From assembly GCA_029558835.1 (NCBI GenBank), contig JAKQDH010000060.1, positions 49,960 through 113,959 on the forward strand: 64,000 nt of DNA, in the 5' to 3' direction. The notes beneath the pieces were generated by a model. The model was not told where the DNA came from, made no database searches, and saw only the letters and a list, made by a program, of their open reading frames with translations. This stretch comes from Planctomycetota bacterium. GTDB lineage: Bacteria > Planctomycetota > Phycisphaerae > UBA1845. The translations under genes were made by a program, and so were the position numbers. Shown piece by piece: positions 37,814 to 45,558 of this stretch (position 1 is the stretch's first letter; each line of letters begins with the position of its first letter).

Positions 37814-38027
37814 GGCGTTCGACGAGAAGAGACGGTCTTGGGCCCAGCCGAGCCTATAGCGATCTCGGATTCCGTGCCGCAGCCCCGGGCAAGCGCGCCG
37901 CGCACGCGTCCCGCACGAATCCGCGTCGGCTGCAGCCCGCGGCGCGCTACGCGGAAACGGAGAACACCCCTGGCTGAGGCGGACGCGCAGTGGGTACCGA
38001 ACGCACTTCCCACCGTGGAGGGATCTC

Positions 38028-38354
38028 ATGAGTTGGTTACCCTGCCCTCACCTGAAGCGCGACGTGGAGCTGACGGCCGAACGCGAGCAACACATCACCC
38101 AGCGGCATCCTGATCTGCTCCCCGAGTACCGAAGGCAGGTCGCGGAGACCGTGGCCGCCCCGGACCAGGTGCGCCGGAGCGCAAGATTCGCGAATGCCAG
38201 GCTGCTCTCGCGCTGGTATACTGAAGTGAAGGCGGGCAAGCACGTGGTAGTGGTGGCGGCCAGCGAGCCCGACTCCCCGGGGCGACCGTGGATCATCACC
38301 GCTCACTTGACGAGCCATCTGCCGGGAGGACTACTCGAATGGAAGCGAAGCTGA
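38028..38354 (+). CDS. Putative BECR-fold RNase-like toxin partner of DUF2283
   Basis: A 108-aa protein. The segment EQHITQRHPDLLPEY and the C-terminal PGRPWIITAHLTSHLPGGLLEW resemble proteins related to the phage-Barnase/EndoU/ColicinE5/RelE-like nuclease group that are encoded next to DUF2283 proteins. Such pairs are considered candidate toxin-antitoxin or stress modules; this is established only as an association, and activity here is an inference. The reading frame ends 16 bp into the DUF2283 gene, so translation is coupled. Candidate catalytic residues cannot be named with confidence. The gene lies 214 bp after nadB. Confidence 0.62.
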   Translation: MSWLPCPHLKRDVELTAEREQHITQRHPDLLPEYRRQVAETVAAPDQVRRSARFANARLLSRWYTEVKAGKHVVVVAASEPDSPGRPWIITAHLTSHLPGGLLEWKRS

Positions 38355-38572
38355 CGTTTACGTACGATCGGGAGGCTGATATCCTCCACATCGACGAGTG
38401 TCCCCCCTACGCTGAGCAGGAGTCCGAGGAGTTGCCCGACGAAATCGTCGCGCGACTTAACCCCAAGACCTCCGAGGTCGAGAGCGTGGAAGTCATGTTC
38501 TTCTCGACGCGGCTCCTGCGGAGAGACATGTTTGAGTTGCCGGTGAGCGCGAACCTGCGGCTGGCGCGCTAG
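38339..38572 (+). CDS. DUF2283 family protein (candidate antitoxin)
   Basis: A 77-aa acidic protein (MEAKLTFTYDREADILHI) with the DUF2283 pattern: an aromatic-rich beta strand, EIVARLNPKTSEVESVEVM and a FSTRLLRRD segment. The start ATG at 38339 overlaps the upstream gene by 16 bp. Small DUF2283 proteins occur beside RelE-like or BECR-fold toxins, so it is a plausible antitoxin, not proven. Confidence 0.7.
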   Translation: MEAKLTFTYDREADILHIDECPPYAEQESEELPDEIVARLNPKTSEVESVEVMFFSTRLLRRDMFELPVSANLRLAR

Positions 38573-38728
38573 TCCGGCGCTTGATCGGTGCGCCACGGCG
38601 GTGAAACGCCGTGCCGCTGCCCCCACGGCGCGACGCTCCCACTGGTGAACCGGCCGGGTAACCCGGTGCGATGCGCGGGCGCGGTATTCACTGAAGAGGC
38701 GGGTTCACCGTAGCTGAAAGGCAGCGCT

Positions 38729-39013
38729 ATGGTCACCATCGGCATGAACTATGACGTCCTGGAGGGCAAGGAAGCCGCCTTTGAGCACGCCTTTCGACAG
38801 GTGCTGCACGCGATGCGGAACCAGTCGGGGCACTGCGAGTCGAGGCTCTATCGTGAGGTGGATGCCCCGCGGAGCTACCTCATCATCTCGCATTGGACGG
38901 ACAGAGGCGCCTTCGACGCCTTCATTCATTCGGACGCCTTCCGCAAGGTCGCCGACTGGGGCAAGGAGCAGATCCTGGCCGGCCGCCCGCAACATCACAT
39001 CTATGGAGCGTAG
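38729..39013 (+). CDS. Antibiotic biosynthesis monooxygenase (ABM) domain protein
   Basis: A 94-aa ferredoxin-like dimeric alpha-beta barrel protein of the ABM/LsrG type. The pattern MVTIGMNYDVLEGKEAAFEH, then SGHCESRLYREVDAPRSYLI and the W-T-x-R-x-x-F segment, are diagnostic. Family members act as cofactor-free monooxygenases or haem-related enzymes; the substrate is unknown here. It is followed directly by palindromic element copy D and a convergent dtd gene. Confidence 0.85.
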   Translation: MVTIGMNYDVLEGKEAAFEHAFRQVLHAMRNQSGHCESRLYREVDAPRSYLIISHWTDRGAFDAFIHSDAFRKVADWGKEQILAGRPQHHIYGA

Positions 39014-39035
39014 CCACGACCATAGGGGAGTGGTG

Positions 39036-39139
39036 GGGTGGCATGGCCAAGCGCAGCGCCGCCACGCCCCCGCACGGTGTGTGCCGGCGTCGCGGCAGCA
39101 TGCCGGCGCTCGCCTGCGGCGAGCTTGGGCATGCCACCC
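39036..39139. repeat. Interspersed palindromic element, copy D
   Basis: Begins GGGTGGCATGGCCAAGC and ends GCTTGGGCATGCCACCC; the two ends are inverted at 16 of 17 positions. The interior CAGCATGCCGGCGCTCGCC matches copy C. The homology to copy C extends past the right end. It sits between convergent ABM and dtd genes. Confidence 0.9.
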
Positions 39140-39197
39140 TGGTTTCCGCTTTGTGCAGTTCCATTGGACCGCCGTGCGTGCATCGGCGCCGGCGGGC

Positions 39198-39662
39198 TCA
39201 GAACACCCGATGGGAATCGAGCAGGATGCACACGGGGCCGGCGTTCACCGACGCTACCGTCATGGCCGCCCGGAAGACGCCGCGCTCGACGCGCACGCCG
39301 TACTCAGCCAACTTCGCGCAGAAGTACTCGTACAGCTCATTCGCCTGCTCGGGGGGCGCCGCTTGGTCGAACGACGGCCGCCGGCCCTTGCGCGCGTCGG
39401 CCTGGAGCGTAAACGCGCTCACGACCAACACTGCCCCACCGATGTCCGCCACGTCGCGGTTGAGGTGCTTGTCGCCCTCGGGGAACATGCGCAAGTGCCG
39501 CACCTTGTCCGCGAGATACGCGGCGTCCTCGGCGGTATCACCCTGCTCGACGCCGACATACACGAGCAACCCCGCGTCGACCGCGCCGGTCACGCGGCCA
39601 TCGGCAGTAACCGAGGCCGAATCCACACGTTGTACAACCGCTCGCAACGGCACCCTCCGCAA
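39198..39662 (-). CDS. dtd: D-aminoacyl-tRNA deacylase
   Basis: A 154-aa DTD-fold enzyme that removes D-amino acids mischarged to tRNA. The N-terminal RAVVQRVDSASVTADG, the SAFTLQAD (SxxTL-like) motif, and the NAGPVCILL (NxGP) motif near the C-terminus, which together form the active site, are present. Length is typical. It lies immediately downstream of a WYL regulator, from which it is separated by a CAGAATGC palindrome. Confidence 0.95.
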   Translation of the reverse strand: MRRVPLRAVVQRVDSASVTADGRVTGAVDAGLLVYVGVEQGDTAEDAAYLADKVRHLRMFPEGDKHLNRDVADIGGAVLVVSAFTLQADARKGRRPSFDQAAPPEQANELYEYFCAKLAEYGVRVERGVFRAAMTVASVNAGPVCILLDSHRVF

Positions 39663-39745
39663 AATGAAGAATGAAGAAGGCAGAATTCAGAAGAAAGAGC
39701 CGCCCCATGCCTTTCTGCACTCTTACTTCTGTCTTCTGCATTCTT
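39661..39745. repeat. CAGAATGC-word palindrome (copy 2), supplies a gene's stop codon
   Basis: Purine-rich left arm (GAAGAATGAAGAAGGCAGAA and CAGAAGAAAG) and pyrimidine-rich right arm (CTTTCTGCACTCTTACTTC and CTTCTGCATTC) are mutually inverted. Its right arm encodes the last residues (ECRRQK) and stop of the WYL regulator. Same family as 28706-28805. Confidence 0.83.
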
Positions 39746-40784
39746 GACTTGACTTGTCTCCCCGGTCGTTATCCTGATTCCCATAGTACTCGGCCATCCG
39801 CGCGGCATGCTCGGCCATCCGGGCCCGCAGCTCCAGCGGCTCGAGCACCTGCGCCTGATCGCCGTAGCCCAGCACCCACCAGGCGATCTCGTCGATGCCG
39901 TCCACGTCCACCTCGAACAGCAGGCTGCCATCCCGTTCATACTGCGTCTGTTGCGTCTTGTGCCAGAGGACTTCCTGGACGTTGCCGGCCACCAGCGGGA
40001 GGAAGCGCACCTTCACATGGTAGGACCGCTCCCCGCGGACCATCAGCCAGGCGTTGCCGAAGTACTCATCCAGCGAGAAACCCGGGTCCGCGCGGTAGGT
40101 GTCCGAGAGCGGCTTCATGTCGATGATGCGCTCGACCTTGAACAGCAATGGCCGCCTGGCGCTCTTGCCGGCGCCGGGGAGCTTCGCGGCCGATCCGTCG
40201 GTGCGCTCCAGCCTGCCGATCACGTACCAGCCCCGGTGAATGTACGCCAGACGATAGGGGCTCAGCCTGCCCTCGATCTGCCGACGCTCTGCGTAGGAAT
40301 CATAGCGAAGGTACAGTTTGCGCGTCCTGAGCAGCGCGCTCTGCAGGATCGCCAGCATGTCCGCAATGGACTCCGCGTCCGACGCGGGATCCGGACGCAC
40401 GTCCATGTGCCGCAGCCGCGGCTGGCAGTAATCCTGCACCACCCGGGGCAGCATGCTCTCCAGCTTCAGGGCAGCCGAGGCCGCTACCTGGGCGTCCGCG
40501 GCCACCCCGCTGTACAGGTGCTGCCGCACCGCCAGCAACAAAGAAAGTGCCTCGCCCGGCGACAAGCTCACGGGGGGCAGCACGGCCGCTTGTTCCGTCC
40601 AGTAGCGGTGCGTCTTGCGGCAGTACCGATACGGCATGCCCGCACGCTGCAGGAGCCCCAAATCTCGAAATACGGTCCGGCGGGACACGGCCGCCAGGCG
40701 CGCCAGCTCCTCCACCCGGTACTCGCGTCCGGCCTGCATCGCCTGAATCAGCTTCAACAGCCGTTCAACCCGCCCCGTCCGCAC
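39723..40784 (-). CDS. WYL-domain transcriptional regulator
   Basis: A 353-aa DNA-binding regulator of the YafY/DeoR-like type. An N-terminal HTH_11 (VERLLKLIQAMQAGREYRVE, then LAAVSRRTVFRDLGLLQ) is followed by a WYL domain (LSPYRLAYIHRGWYVIGRLE) that is thought to sense small molecules or nucleic acid. The start is a GTG at 40784 with GGAAGG upstream. The C-terminal QECRRQK and stop come from a repeat, so the original end may be altered. Targets are unknown; dtd is the downstream same-strand neighbour. Confidence 0.9.
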   Translation of the reverse strand: MRTGRVERLLKLIQAMQAGREYRVEELARLAAVSRRTVFRDLGLLQRAGMPYRYCRKTHRYWTEQAAVLPPVSLSPGEALSLLLAVRQHLYSGVAADAQVAASAALKLESMLPRVVQDYCQPRLRHMDVRPDPASDAESIADMLAILQSALLRTRKLYLRYDSYAERRQIEGRLSPYRLAYIHRGWYVIGRLERTDGSAAKLPGAGKSARRPLLFKVERIIDMKPLSDTYRADPGFSLDEYFGNAWLMVRGERSYHVKVRFLPLVAGNVQEVLWHKTQQTQYERDGSLLFEVDVDGIDEIAWWVLGYGDQAQVLEPLELRARMAEHAARMAEYYGNQDNDRGDKSSQECRRQK

Positions 40785-41165
40785 CTGACCTTCCCCCGCT
40801 TGCCATCAAGACGACCAAGCCACCAGACGGTATCCCGGACCGGCGTCCCGAACCACGACCGTGAAGGAGCGGATGCCGGCTGGAGGGTATCACTACGTGC
40901 TCGCGCCCGCTCACTGTGCCGCTCCACCGGCGCCCATCCTACACGACCCCACGCGGGGGCCGGCGTGATATACCTGCGAAGCCCGGTTCGCGTCCACCGA
41001 CACGGTAGATACGCGACGATGCACCCCAAGCACGCCCGGTCTTGGCATGTCCATGCCCCCAGAAGCGGCATGCAACTCCGGCTGCCCGGCCCCACCCCGC
41101 ACGCGTGGCCGCGCTCCGCTCGGTCGTGCCACCCTGGTTCGCAAGTTTCAGCCCCGTGGAAGTAC
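40785..41165. other. Intergenic stretch with degenerate palindromic element
   Basis: About 380 bp. It includes a degenerate copy of the GGGTGGCATG family, recognisable by CTTGGCATGTCCATGCCCCC near 41041 and the end GTGCCACCCTGG near 41127-41138. No gene is supported. Confidence 0.5.
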
Positions 41166-42071
41166 TCAGCCCTCTGCCACGGTGGAGGCACGGCGCGACC
41201 TGAACTTCGTGGGCTTCTTATCGCCTTTGTAAGCGGCCAGCACGGTCTGCCGGGCGTTGATCTGCTCGCGGAGGAACCCGGCCGCCGCCTGCAACTCGAC
41301 TTCCGGCGCCGGCAAATCCGCCAACGGATACTCCGGGCGGTCGAGGATCAGATACCCCTCATAACCGATGCCCCTGAGCAGCTCAATCTGCCGCGCCAAC
41401 TCGGCCTCACCCTGCCCCAGGGGACGGTAGCCTGCCCCGTTGCCTTCCGCCTCGAACGCCACGTCTCCTACGTGCACCAGCCCCAGCTTCTGCCCGATCC
41501 GCGGGATCGAAACCGTGGGGCGCTCATAGTCGCAAAGGGCGTGCAACTGGTTCCAGCAGCAGCGGACGGCCGGGTGGCTGGCCGCATCCGTCACGAACCA
41601 GACGTCCCTGCTCCCGCGGAAGTCCCCGCTGTTCTCCACCAACAGCGTCACGCCGGCGGCCGCCAGCTCGGGCACCAGGGAAGTGACCGCCGCCGCGATC
41701 CGACCCAACGCCAGCCGCCGATTGTCCAGCCGCTGCACCCTCCCCATCGGAATCCGCACGTAAGGACAACCCAGGCGACTTGCCAACCCCACGAACCCCG
41801 CAATCTCCGCCTTCGCCGCGGCCACGTCGGACTCCGACTTGCCGTCCAGCGTCACCGGCGCGCCCAGACCCAACAGCGTCACCTTGTTCCGCGCAAACAG
41901 CTCCCGCACGTCGTCGGAATGCTCGCTGAGGGCGGGAATCAAGGGCAGTCGGTCGTAGCCCTGCAACCCGCGCAGCTCAACCGCGTCGAAGCCGAACTGC
42001 GTTGCCCACGCAACGATGGTCTCCAGAGCCGCCTGAGGACACAGTGCTGAACTGAAGGCGATTTTCATCAT
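41166..42071 (-). CDS. Sugar phosphate isomerase/epimerase (TIM-barrel, AP endonuclease 2 family)
   Basis: A 301-aa xylose isomerase-like TIM-barrel protein. Start MMKIAFSSALCPQAALETIV, then FGFDAVELRG, VTLLGLGAPVTLDG and VHVGDVAFEAEG, and the terminal GYEGYLILDRPEYPL match the family. Such enzymes epimerise or isomerise keto-sugars or myo-inositol derivatives. The ATG at 42071 is chosen from two adjacent ATGs; the upstream frame is unsupported. The substrate cannot be set from sequence. Confidence 0.84.
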   Translation of the reverse strand: MMKIAFSSALCPQAALETIVAWATQFGFDAVELRGLQGYDRLPLIPALSEHSDDVRELFARNKVTLLGLGAPVTLDGKSESDVAAAKAEIAGFVGLASRLGCPYVRIPMGRVQRLDNRRLALGRIAAAVTSLVPELAAAGVTLLVENSGDFRGSRDVWFVTDAASHPAVRCCWNQLHALCDYERPTVSIPRIGQKLGLVHVGDVAFEAEGNGAGYRPLGQGEAELARQIELLRGIGYEGYLILDRPEYPLADLPAPEVELQAAAGFLREQINARQTVLAAYKGDKKPTKFRSRRASTVAEG

Positions 42072-42707
42072 GTCAACCGCACTCCCAAGAAACGTCGCCG
42101 CGCCATTCGCCGAAACCGGTCCCCGGCCGAACCGGCCGGTGCGGATGCCCCACGCCCCCGACAACGGCAAGGCGTACGGCACCTCGCAGGGGCCCTCCAC
42201 TCTCGACACACCTGTCACGGGGAGCGAGGCCATCGCCGCCCCGCGCCGAGCGTGCCCGCTACACCCGGAGGGCCCGGAGCGTACCAGACCGGTCCCAACG
42301 GTCAACCGAAGTCGCGCCAGGTGGGAACTCAGAGGCATCTGCTGCGTCTAACTCCAGTGACGGCACGCCGCTTGGCCCATGACCGGCGCGCGGCGGAACC
42401 CCGTCAATCGTCGCCTCCGGGCTGCGGCACCCCTTGCCGGGGTCCGGACCGGAGCGGCGGCCCGCGCGAGTGCGCGTGCAGCGATCGTGTGTTTACGAGC
42501 CGTTGCAGCTTGACTTGGCGCGAGCGTGGGCGGATAATTACAATTGGATAGGTGCCAGGAGGCTCAGGCAGGCCGACTGCGATTGACGTGAGGAGCCCGC
42601 GGCCGATGCCTGCCAGATGTCCCGGTCACCCACCAGGATCCAGCGTTTCCGCCCATGCTCGCAAACGTGCACTGATTCTTCAAGCACGGCATGTGGAGGA
42701 TGGTGCG
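42072..42707. other. Gene-free region containing a sigma-70 promoter
   Basis: About 640 bp without a supportable gene, except a strong promoter at 42510-42538 pointing to the two small membrane protein genes downstream. The transcript leader from there to the start at 42708 would be about 160 nt. Confidence 0.5.
42510..42538 (+). promoter_or_regulatory. Sigma-70-like promoter
   Basis: TTGACT (42510-42515) and GATAAT (42533-42538) are separated by 17 bp, in a locally AT-rich context. It should drive the genes at 42708 and 43103. Confidence 0.65.
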
Positions 42708-43034
42708 ATGAATCCGAACTGGCCTTGGAAATGGGTGGCGGGTAGCCTCGGGGTAGGGGTGGCGGTTGGCGGTTTGGGCGTGTTCGCGTTGGCTGGAAAT
42801 CAGGGTGGAGCAGCCTCCAGCCAGTCTGCCGTCGTGGCCGTTCAATCGGGTTTGGAGACGACGCCCGCGCCGCCGGTGGTGGCGCCTCGGCCAAGACCGC
42901 TCGTCCGACCTCAACCGGTGGTGGCGGAGCCGCGCGTTCGGACGCCCGAAGATCGGCCCACCCCGCCGACGCCACGACCGCGTGGTGGGGCACCGACCGA
43001 ATTAGAGACGAGGAAGAAGACGCCTGCATGCTGA
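42708..43034 (+). CDS. Hypothetical membrane-anchored Pro/Arg-rich protein
   Basis: A 108-aa protein (MNPNWPWKWVAGSLGVGVAV) with one N-terminal transmembrane helix (VAGSLGVGVAVGGLGVFALA) and a Pro/Arg-rich disordered tail. AGGA lies about 8 bases upstream of the ATG at 42708. No family is recognised. It is encoded 68 bp before a second small helix-plus-charged-tail protein on the same strand, and after the strong promoter, so the pair is probably cotranscribed. Confidence 0.55.
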   Translation: MNPNWPWKWVAGSLGVGVAVGGLGVFALAGNQGGAASSQSAVVAVQSGLETTPAPPVVAPRPRPLVRPQPVVAEPRVRTPEDRPTPPTPRPRGGAPTELETRKKTPAC

Positions 43035-43102
43035 CCCCGTGAGCACGCCGAGAAGACCGGGCGTGACTTGGGCAGCCGGCTCAAGACTGAGAGGTGCGGA
43101 CC

Positions 43103-43435
43103 ATGGACGATAAGAAGAAGGCGATTCTGGCGTTTGGATTGATTGGGGCTGTCGTGCTGGGCTGGGGGTCCTACTTCCTCTTCCTGCGCGACTCGGGTGG
43201 CCCGGCCACGACGGACACGGCGGCAGCCGCAACGGGGCCGCGGGTGCGGCAGCAAACGGTGCAGGAGGAGCCGAAGAAGGCGGTGACGCGAAGAGCCGCC
43301 ACGCGTGAGAAGCCCCAGGTGGAGCAACCCACGAGGCGTGAGCGCGCACCCCAGGAGGTAGAGACAAGCAAGCCGCGTGAGCGTAAGAGAACCGACACCG
43401 AAGAGAAGAAGAAAAAAATCACGCCGGCGGCTTGA
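43103..43435 (+). CDS. Hypothetical membrane protein with highly charged tail
   Basis: A 110-aa protein: MDDKKKAILAFGLIGAVVLG starts a transmembrane helix (about 7-28) and the rest is Arg/Lys/Glu-rich, probably disordered or coiled-coil (TTREKPQVEQ-like runs). GAGAGG sits about 8 bases upstream of the ATG at 43103. No family is recognised. It pairs with the upstream small protein and is followed by a hairpin terminator candidate. Confidence 0.6.
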   Translation: MDDKKKAILAFGLIGAVVLGWGSYFLFLRDSGGPATTDTAAAATGPRVRQQTVQEEPKKAVTRRAATREKPQVEQPTRRERAPQEVETSKPRERKRTDTEEKKKKITPAA

Positions 43436-43458
43436 CCGGCGTCTCCCCGATGACAGGC

Positions 43459-43512
43459 AACGGGCCCGCGAGCGGCGCCGCACCGGCGACCGCGCGGGCC
43501 CGGTTTGTTCCC
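43459..43512 (+). terminator. Hairpin terminator candidate after small membrane gene
   Basis: Inverted repeat AACGGGCCCGCG (43459-43470) and CGCGGGCCCGG-TT (43493-43505), followed by TTTGTTC. It is 24 bp downstream of the stop at 43435. The T-run is short, so it is only moderately convincing. Confidence 0.5.
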
Positions 43513-43656
43513 TGTGACGTCAGGTCGCAAAACCGGGCTCGCGCCGGCACCGAGGGGCCCATCTGCAAACGGCGCCGTGGCCGCTCGGTGTGCACGGGTC
43601 CGTGTCAGATTAGGCGGGATGGCTTCGGCCCCAGCGGGGCCAACGTTGATGGCTGT

Positions 43657-43699
43657 CCACGGGTTCCGTCCGGACGAAGCGCCCGGACGGAACCCGTGG
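43657..43699. repeat. Perfect 17-bp inverted repeat
   Basis: CCACGGGTTCCGTCCGG at 43657-43673 and CCGGACGGAACCCGTGG at 43683-43699 are perfect inverted copies with a 9-nt loop. There is no T-run, so it is not a classical terminator. Confidence 0.9.
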
Positions 43700-43733
43700 C
43701 TACACACCCTTGCCCCCTTTCAGGGGTGTACCT

Positions 43734-43863
43734 GTTTAGCGTGGGTGCCATGCCCTCACCCGCCGCAGGCGGGGGTGGGCATGTGCCGCGTCCGCAGAGG
43801 CATGCTTACCCGCGACTGCGGTCGCGGGAAAGCGCGGCACCCACCACGCCGAAGACGCTAAAC
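43734..43863. repeat. Palindromic element with GTTTAGCGT ends
   Basis: Starts GTTTAGCGTGGGTGCC and ends GGCACCCAC followed by ACGCTAAAC; both arm segments are perfect inverted matches. It carries the word GCCATGCCCTCACCCGCC and shares the family theme of the GGGTGGCATG elements. Confidence 0.8.
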
Positions 43864-44010
43864 ACGTGCTCAGGGGCAACAGGCGACGCCGCCTGATGTG
43901 TCATGGCCCCGGCGCGCACCACTGCGGCAGCGTGCGCTTGACGCCCGCGTGGTCGCCCTCCACAATCCGCCGCTGCCGGCTGGACACGGGGCTGCGAGGG
44001 CCTGACCGCG

Positions 44011-45543
44011 ATGGATTTCCCGCTCTTTCATCTTGATCTGGTGGGCAACCGGATCATGTTCGCGGTGATCGCGATTCTCCACGTGCTGATCAACCACGCC
44101 CTGGCAGTCGGGGCCATCCCGTTGATCACGCTGATGGAGTGGTGGGGGCAACGGACCGGCCGATCCGAGTGGGACCGGCTGGCGTACCGCATCCTGGCCG
44201 TCTGCTTCATCGTCACCACGAGCGTCGGGGCGCTCACCGGGGTCGGCATCTGGTTCTCCGCGTCACTGGCGAACCCCAGCGCGATCGGCAGCCTGATTCG
44301 CGTGTTCTTCTGGGCGTGGTTCTTCGAGTGGCTGGTCTTCGTGACGGAAGTCAGCCTCATCATGGCGTACTTCCTGACCTGGAAGAGCTGGACCGGTGCG
44401 CGGAAGCCGGCGCACATCGGCCTGGGCGTCGCGTTGAGCATCATGTCGTGGCTCACCATGGCGGTAATCGTGGCCATCCTCGGCTTCATGATGGACACGG
44501 GGACCTGGCCGGAAGCCCCGACGTTCTGGCGCGGCGTGCTCAACCCGATCTACATACCGCAGCTTGTGTTCCGCACGCCGGGGGCGATGGTGGCGGCCGG
44601 GGCGTTCGCGCTGCTGCTGGCATTCTTCTTCACTCGGAAGGGGGACGGCTTCCGGGCGCAGGCGGTGCGGTTCACGTCCGCGTGGACGCTGGGGTGGGTG
44701 CCGTTGTGCGCGGCCGGGGCTTGGTGGTACTGGCGCGTCGTGCCGGAGGCGATGGGCGCGAACGTCGCGGTGGCACTGACCACGCAGGCGTTCGAGAGCT
44801 GGCACCGCACGGTGGGCTACCTGATTCTCGCGTCGGCGGGCGTGCTGGTGCTGGTGTCGCTGTGGGGAGTAACGGCGCCGCGCCGGCTGCCACGTCTGGC
44901 ATTGGTCCTGCCGGTGTTGCTGGCGTTCGCGCTGCTTACCTACTTCGAGCGGGTGCGGGAGTTCGTGCGAAAGCCGTACGTGATCGGGCGGTACATGTAT
45001 GCCAACGGCATTCGCCCGGCCGATTACCCACTGCTGGCGACGGACGGCGTGCTCGCCCACGCGACGTACACGCCGGTGCGGACCATCACGGACGCGAACC
45101 GGCTGGCGGCCGGCAGGGCCATGTTCAACATCGCCTGCACGCGCTGCCACACGACGACCGGCGTCAACGGCGTGGTGAAGAAGCTGACCGATCTGTACGG
45201 GACCGATCCCTGGGAACGGGAGGTCGTCGAGGGTTACCTGCGTACGATGCATAACACGCGTCCCTTCATGCCGCCGGTTCCCGGGACGGAGGCGGAATTG
45301 GCGGCCCTGACGGATTACCTGCTGGAGTTGCAGCGGAACCCGCAGCGGCTGCCGGGCGCGCAGAGTGTCGGTGTCGAGGTGCCTGACCAGGAGACGCCGG
45401 CCGCGTCGAGAGCCGATGCGTCCGGCGACCTCCACGCCGGCCGCGGGGGGCCGACGCTACTTGCCCGGCCGGTGACGCCGGGAAGTGACGGGGAAACGTC
45501 GCCCCAGGTGGGCACGCACGATCCACTCGCCAGTCCGCATTAG
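44011..45543 (+). CDS. Cytochrome bd-like membrane subunit with C-terminal c-type haem domain
   Basis: A 510-aa inner-membrane protein. About eight or nine hydrophobic helices span residues 15-330. His24 (ILHVLINHA), Glu106 and Glu113 (FEWLVFVTEV) and His265 (FESWHRTVGYL) sit where CydA-type bd oxidases have haem and proton-path residues (by pattern, not alignment). From residue 355 a cytochrome c domain carries CTRCH (Cys376, Cys379, His380) and a distal MPP. It therefore is probably a bd-family oxygen reductase with covalent haem c. The tail after about residue 450 contains a GGGGGGCCGACGCTAC repeat. It is 15 bp upstream of a similarly built protein. Confidence 0.75.
   Translation: MDFPLFHLDLVGNRIMFAVIAILHVLINHALAVGAIPLITLMEWWGQRTGRSEWDRLAYRILAVCFIVTTSVGALTGVGIWFSASLANPSAIGSLIRVFFWAWFFEWLVFVTEVSLIMAYFLTWKSWTGARKPAHIGLGVALSIMSWLTMAVIVAILGFMMDTGTWPEAPTFWRGVLNPIYIPQLVFRTPGAMVAAGAFALLLAFFFTRKGDGFRAQAVRFTSAWTLGWVPLCAAGAWWYWRVVPEAMGANVAVALTTQAFESWHRTVGYLILASAGVLVLVSLWGVTAPRRLPRLALVLPVLLAFALLTYFERVREFVRKPYVIGRYMYANGIRPADYPLLATDGVLAHATYTPVRTITDANRLAAGRAMFNIACTRCHTTTGVNGVVKKLTDLYGTDPWEREVVEGYLRTMHNTRPFMPPVPGTEAELAALTDYLLELQRNPQRLPGAQSVGVEVPDQETPAASRADASGDLHAGRGGPTLLARPVTPGSDGETSPQVGTHDPLASPH
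45439..45463 (+). repeat. GGGGGGCCGACGCTAC word, copy 2 (inside coding sequence)
   Basis: Identical core to the copies at 28616 (inverted) and 53693, here translated as part of the C-terminal tail of the bd-like subunit (RGGPTLLA). Confidence 0.7.
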
Positions 45544-45558
45544 AGGTATACGCAGCGT

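Larger units (their letters stand above)
43436..44010. other. Gene-free stretch packed with hairpins
   Basis: 575 bp without a gene. It contains the terminator candidate (43459-43512), a 17-bp perfect hairpin (43657-43699) and a 130-bp palindromic element (43734-43863). The leader of the oxidase genes begins after this; no promoter is clearly visible. Confidence 0.55.

Noticed and set aside
41047..41232. 61-codon ORF starting in the degenerate repeat
   Set aside because: It translates repeat sequence and runs over the 3' end of the isomerase gene on the other strand.
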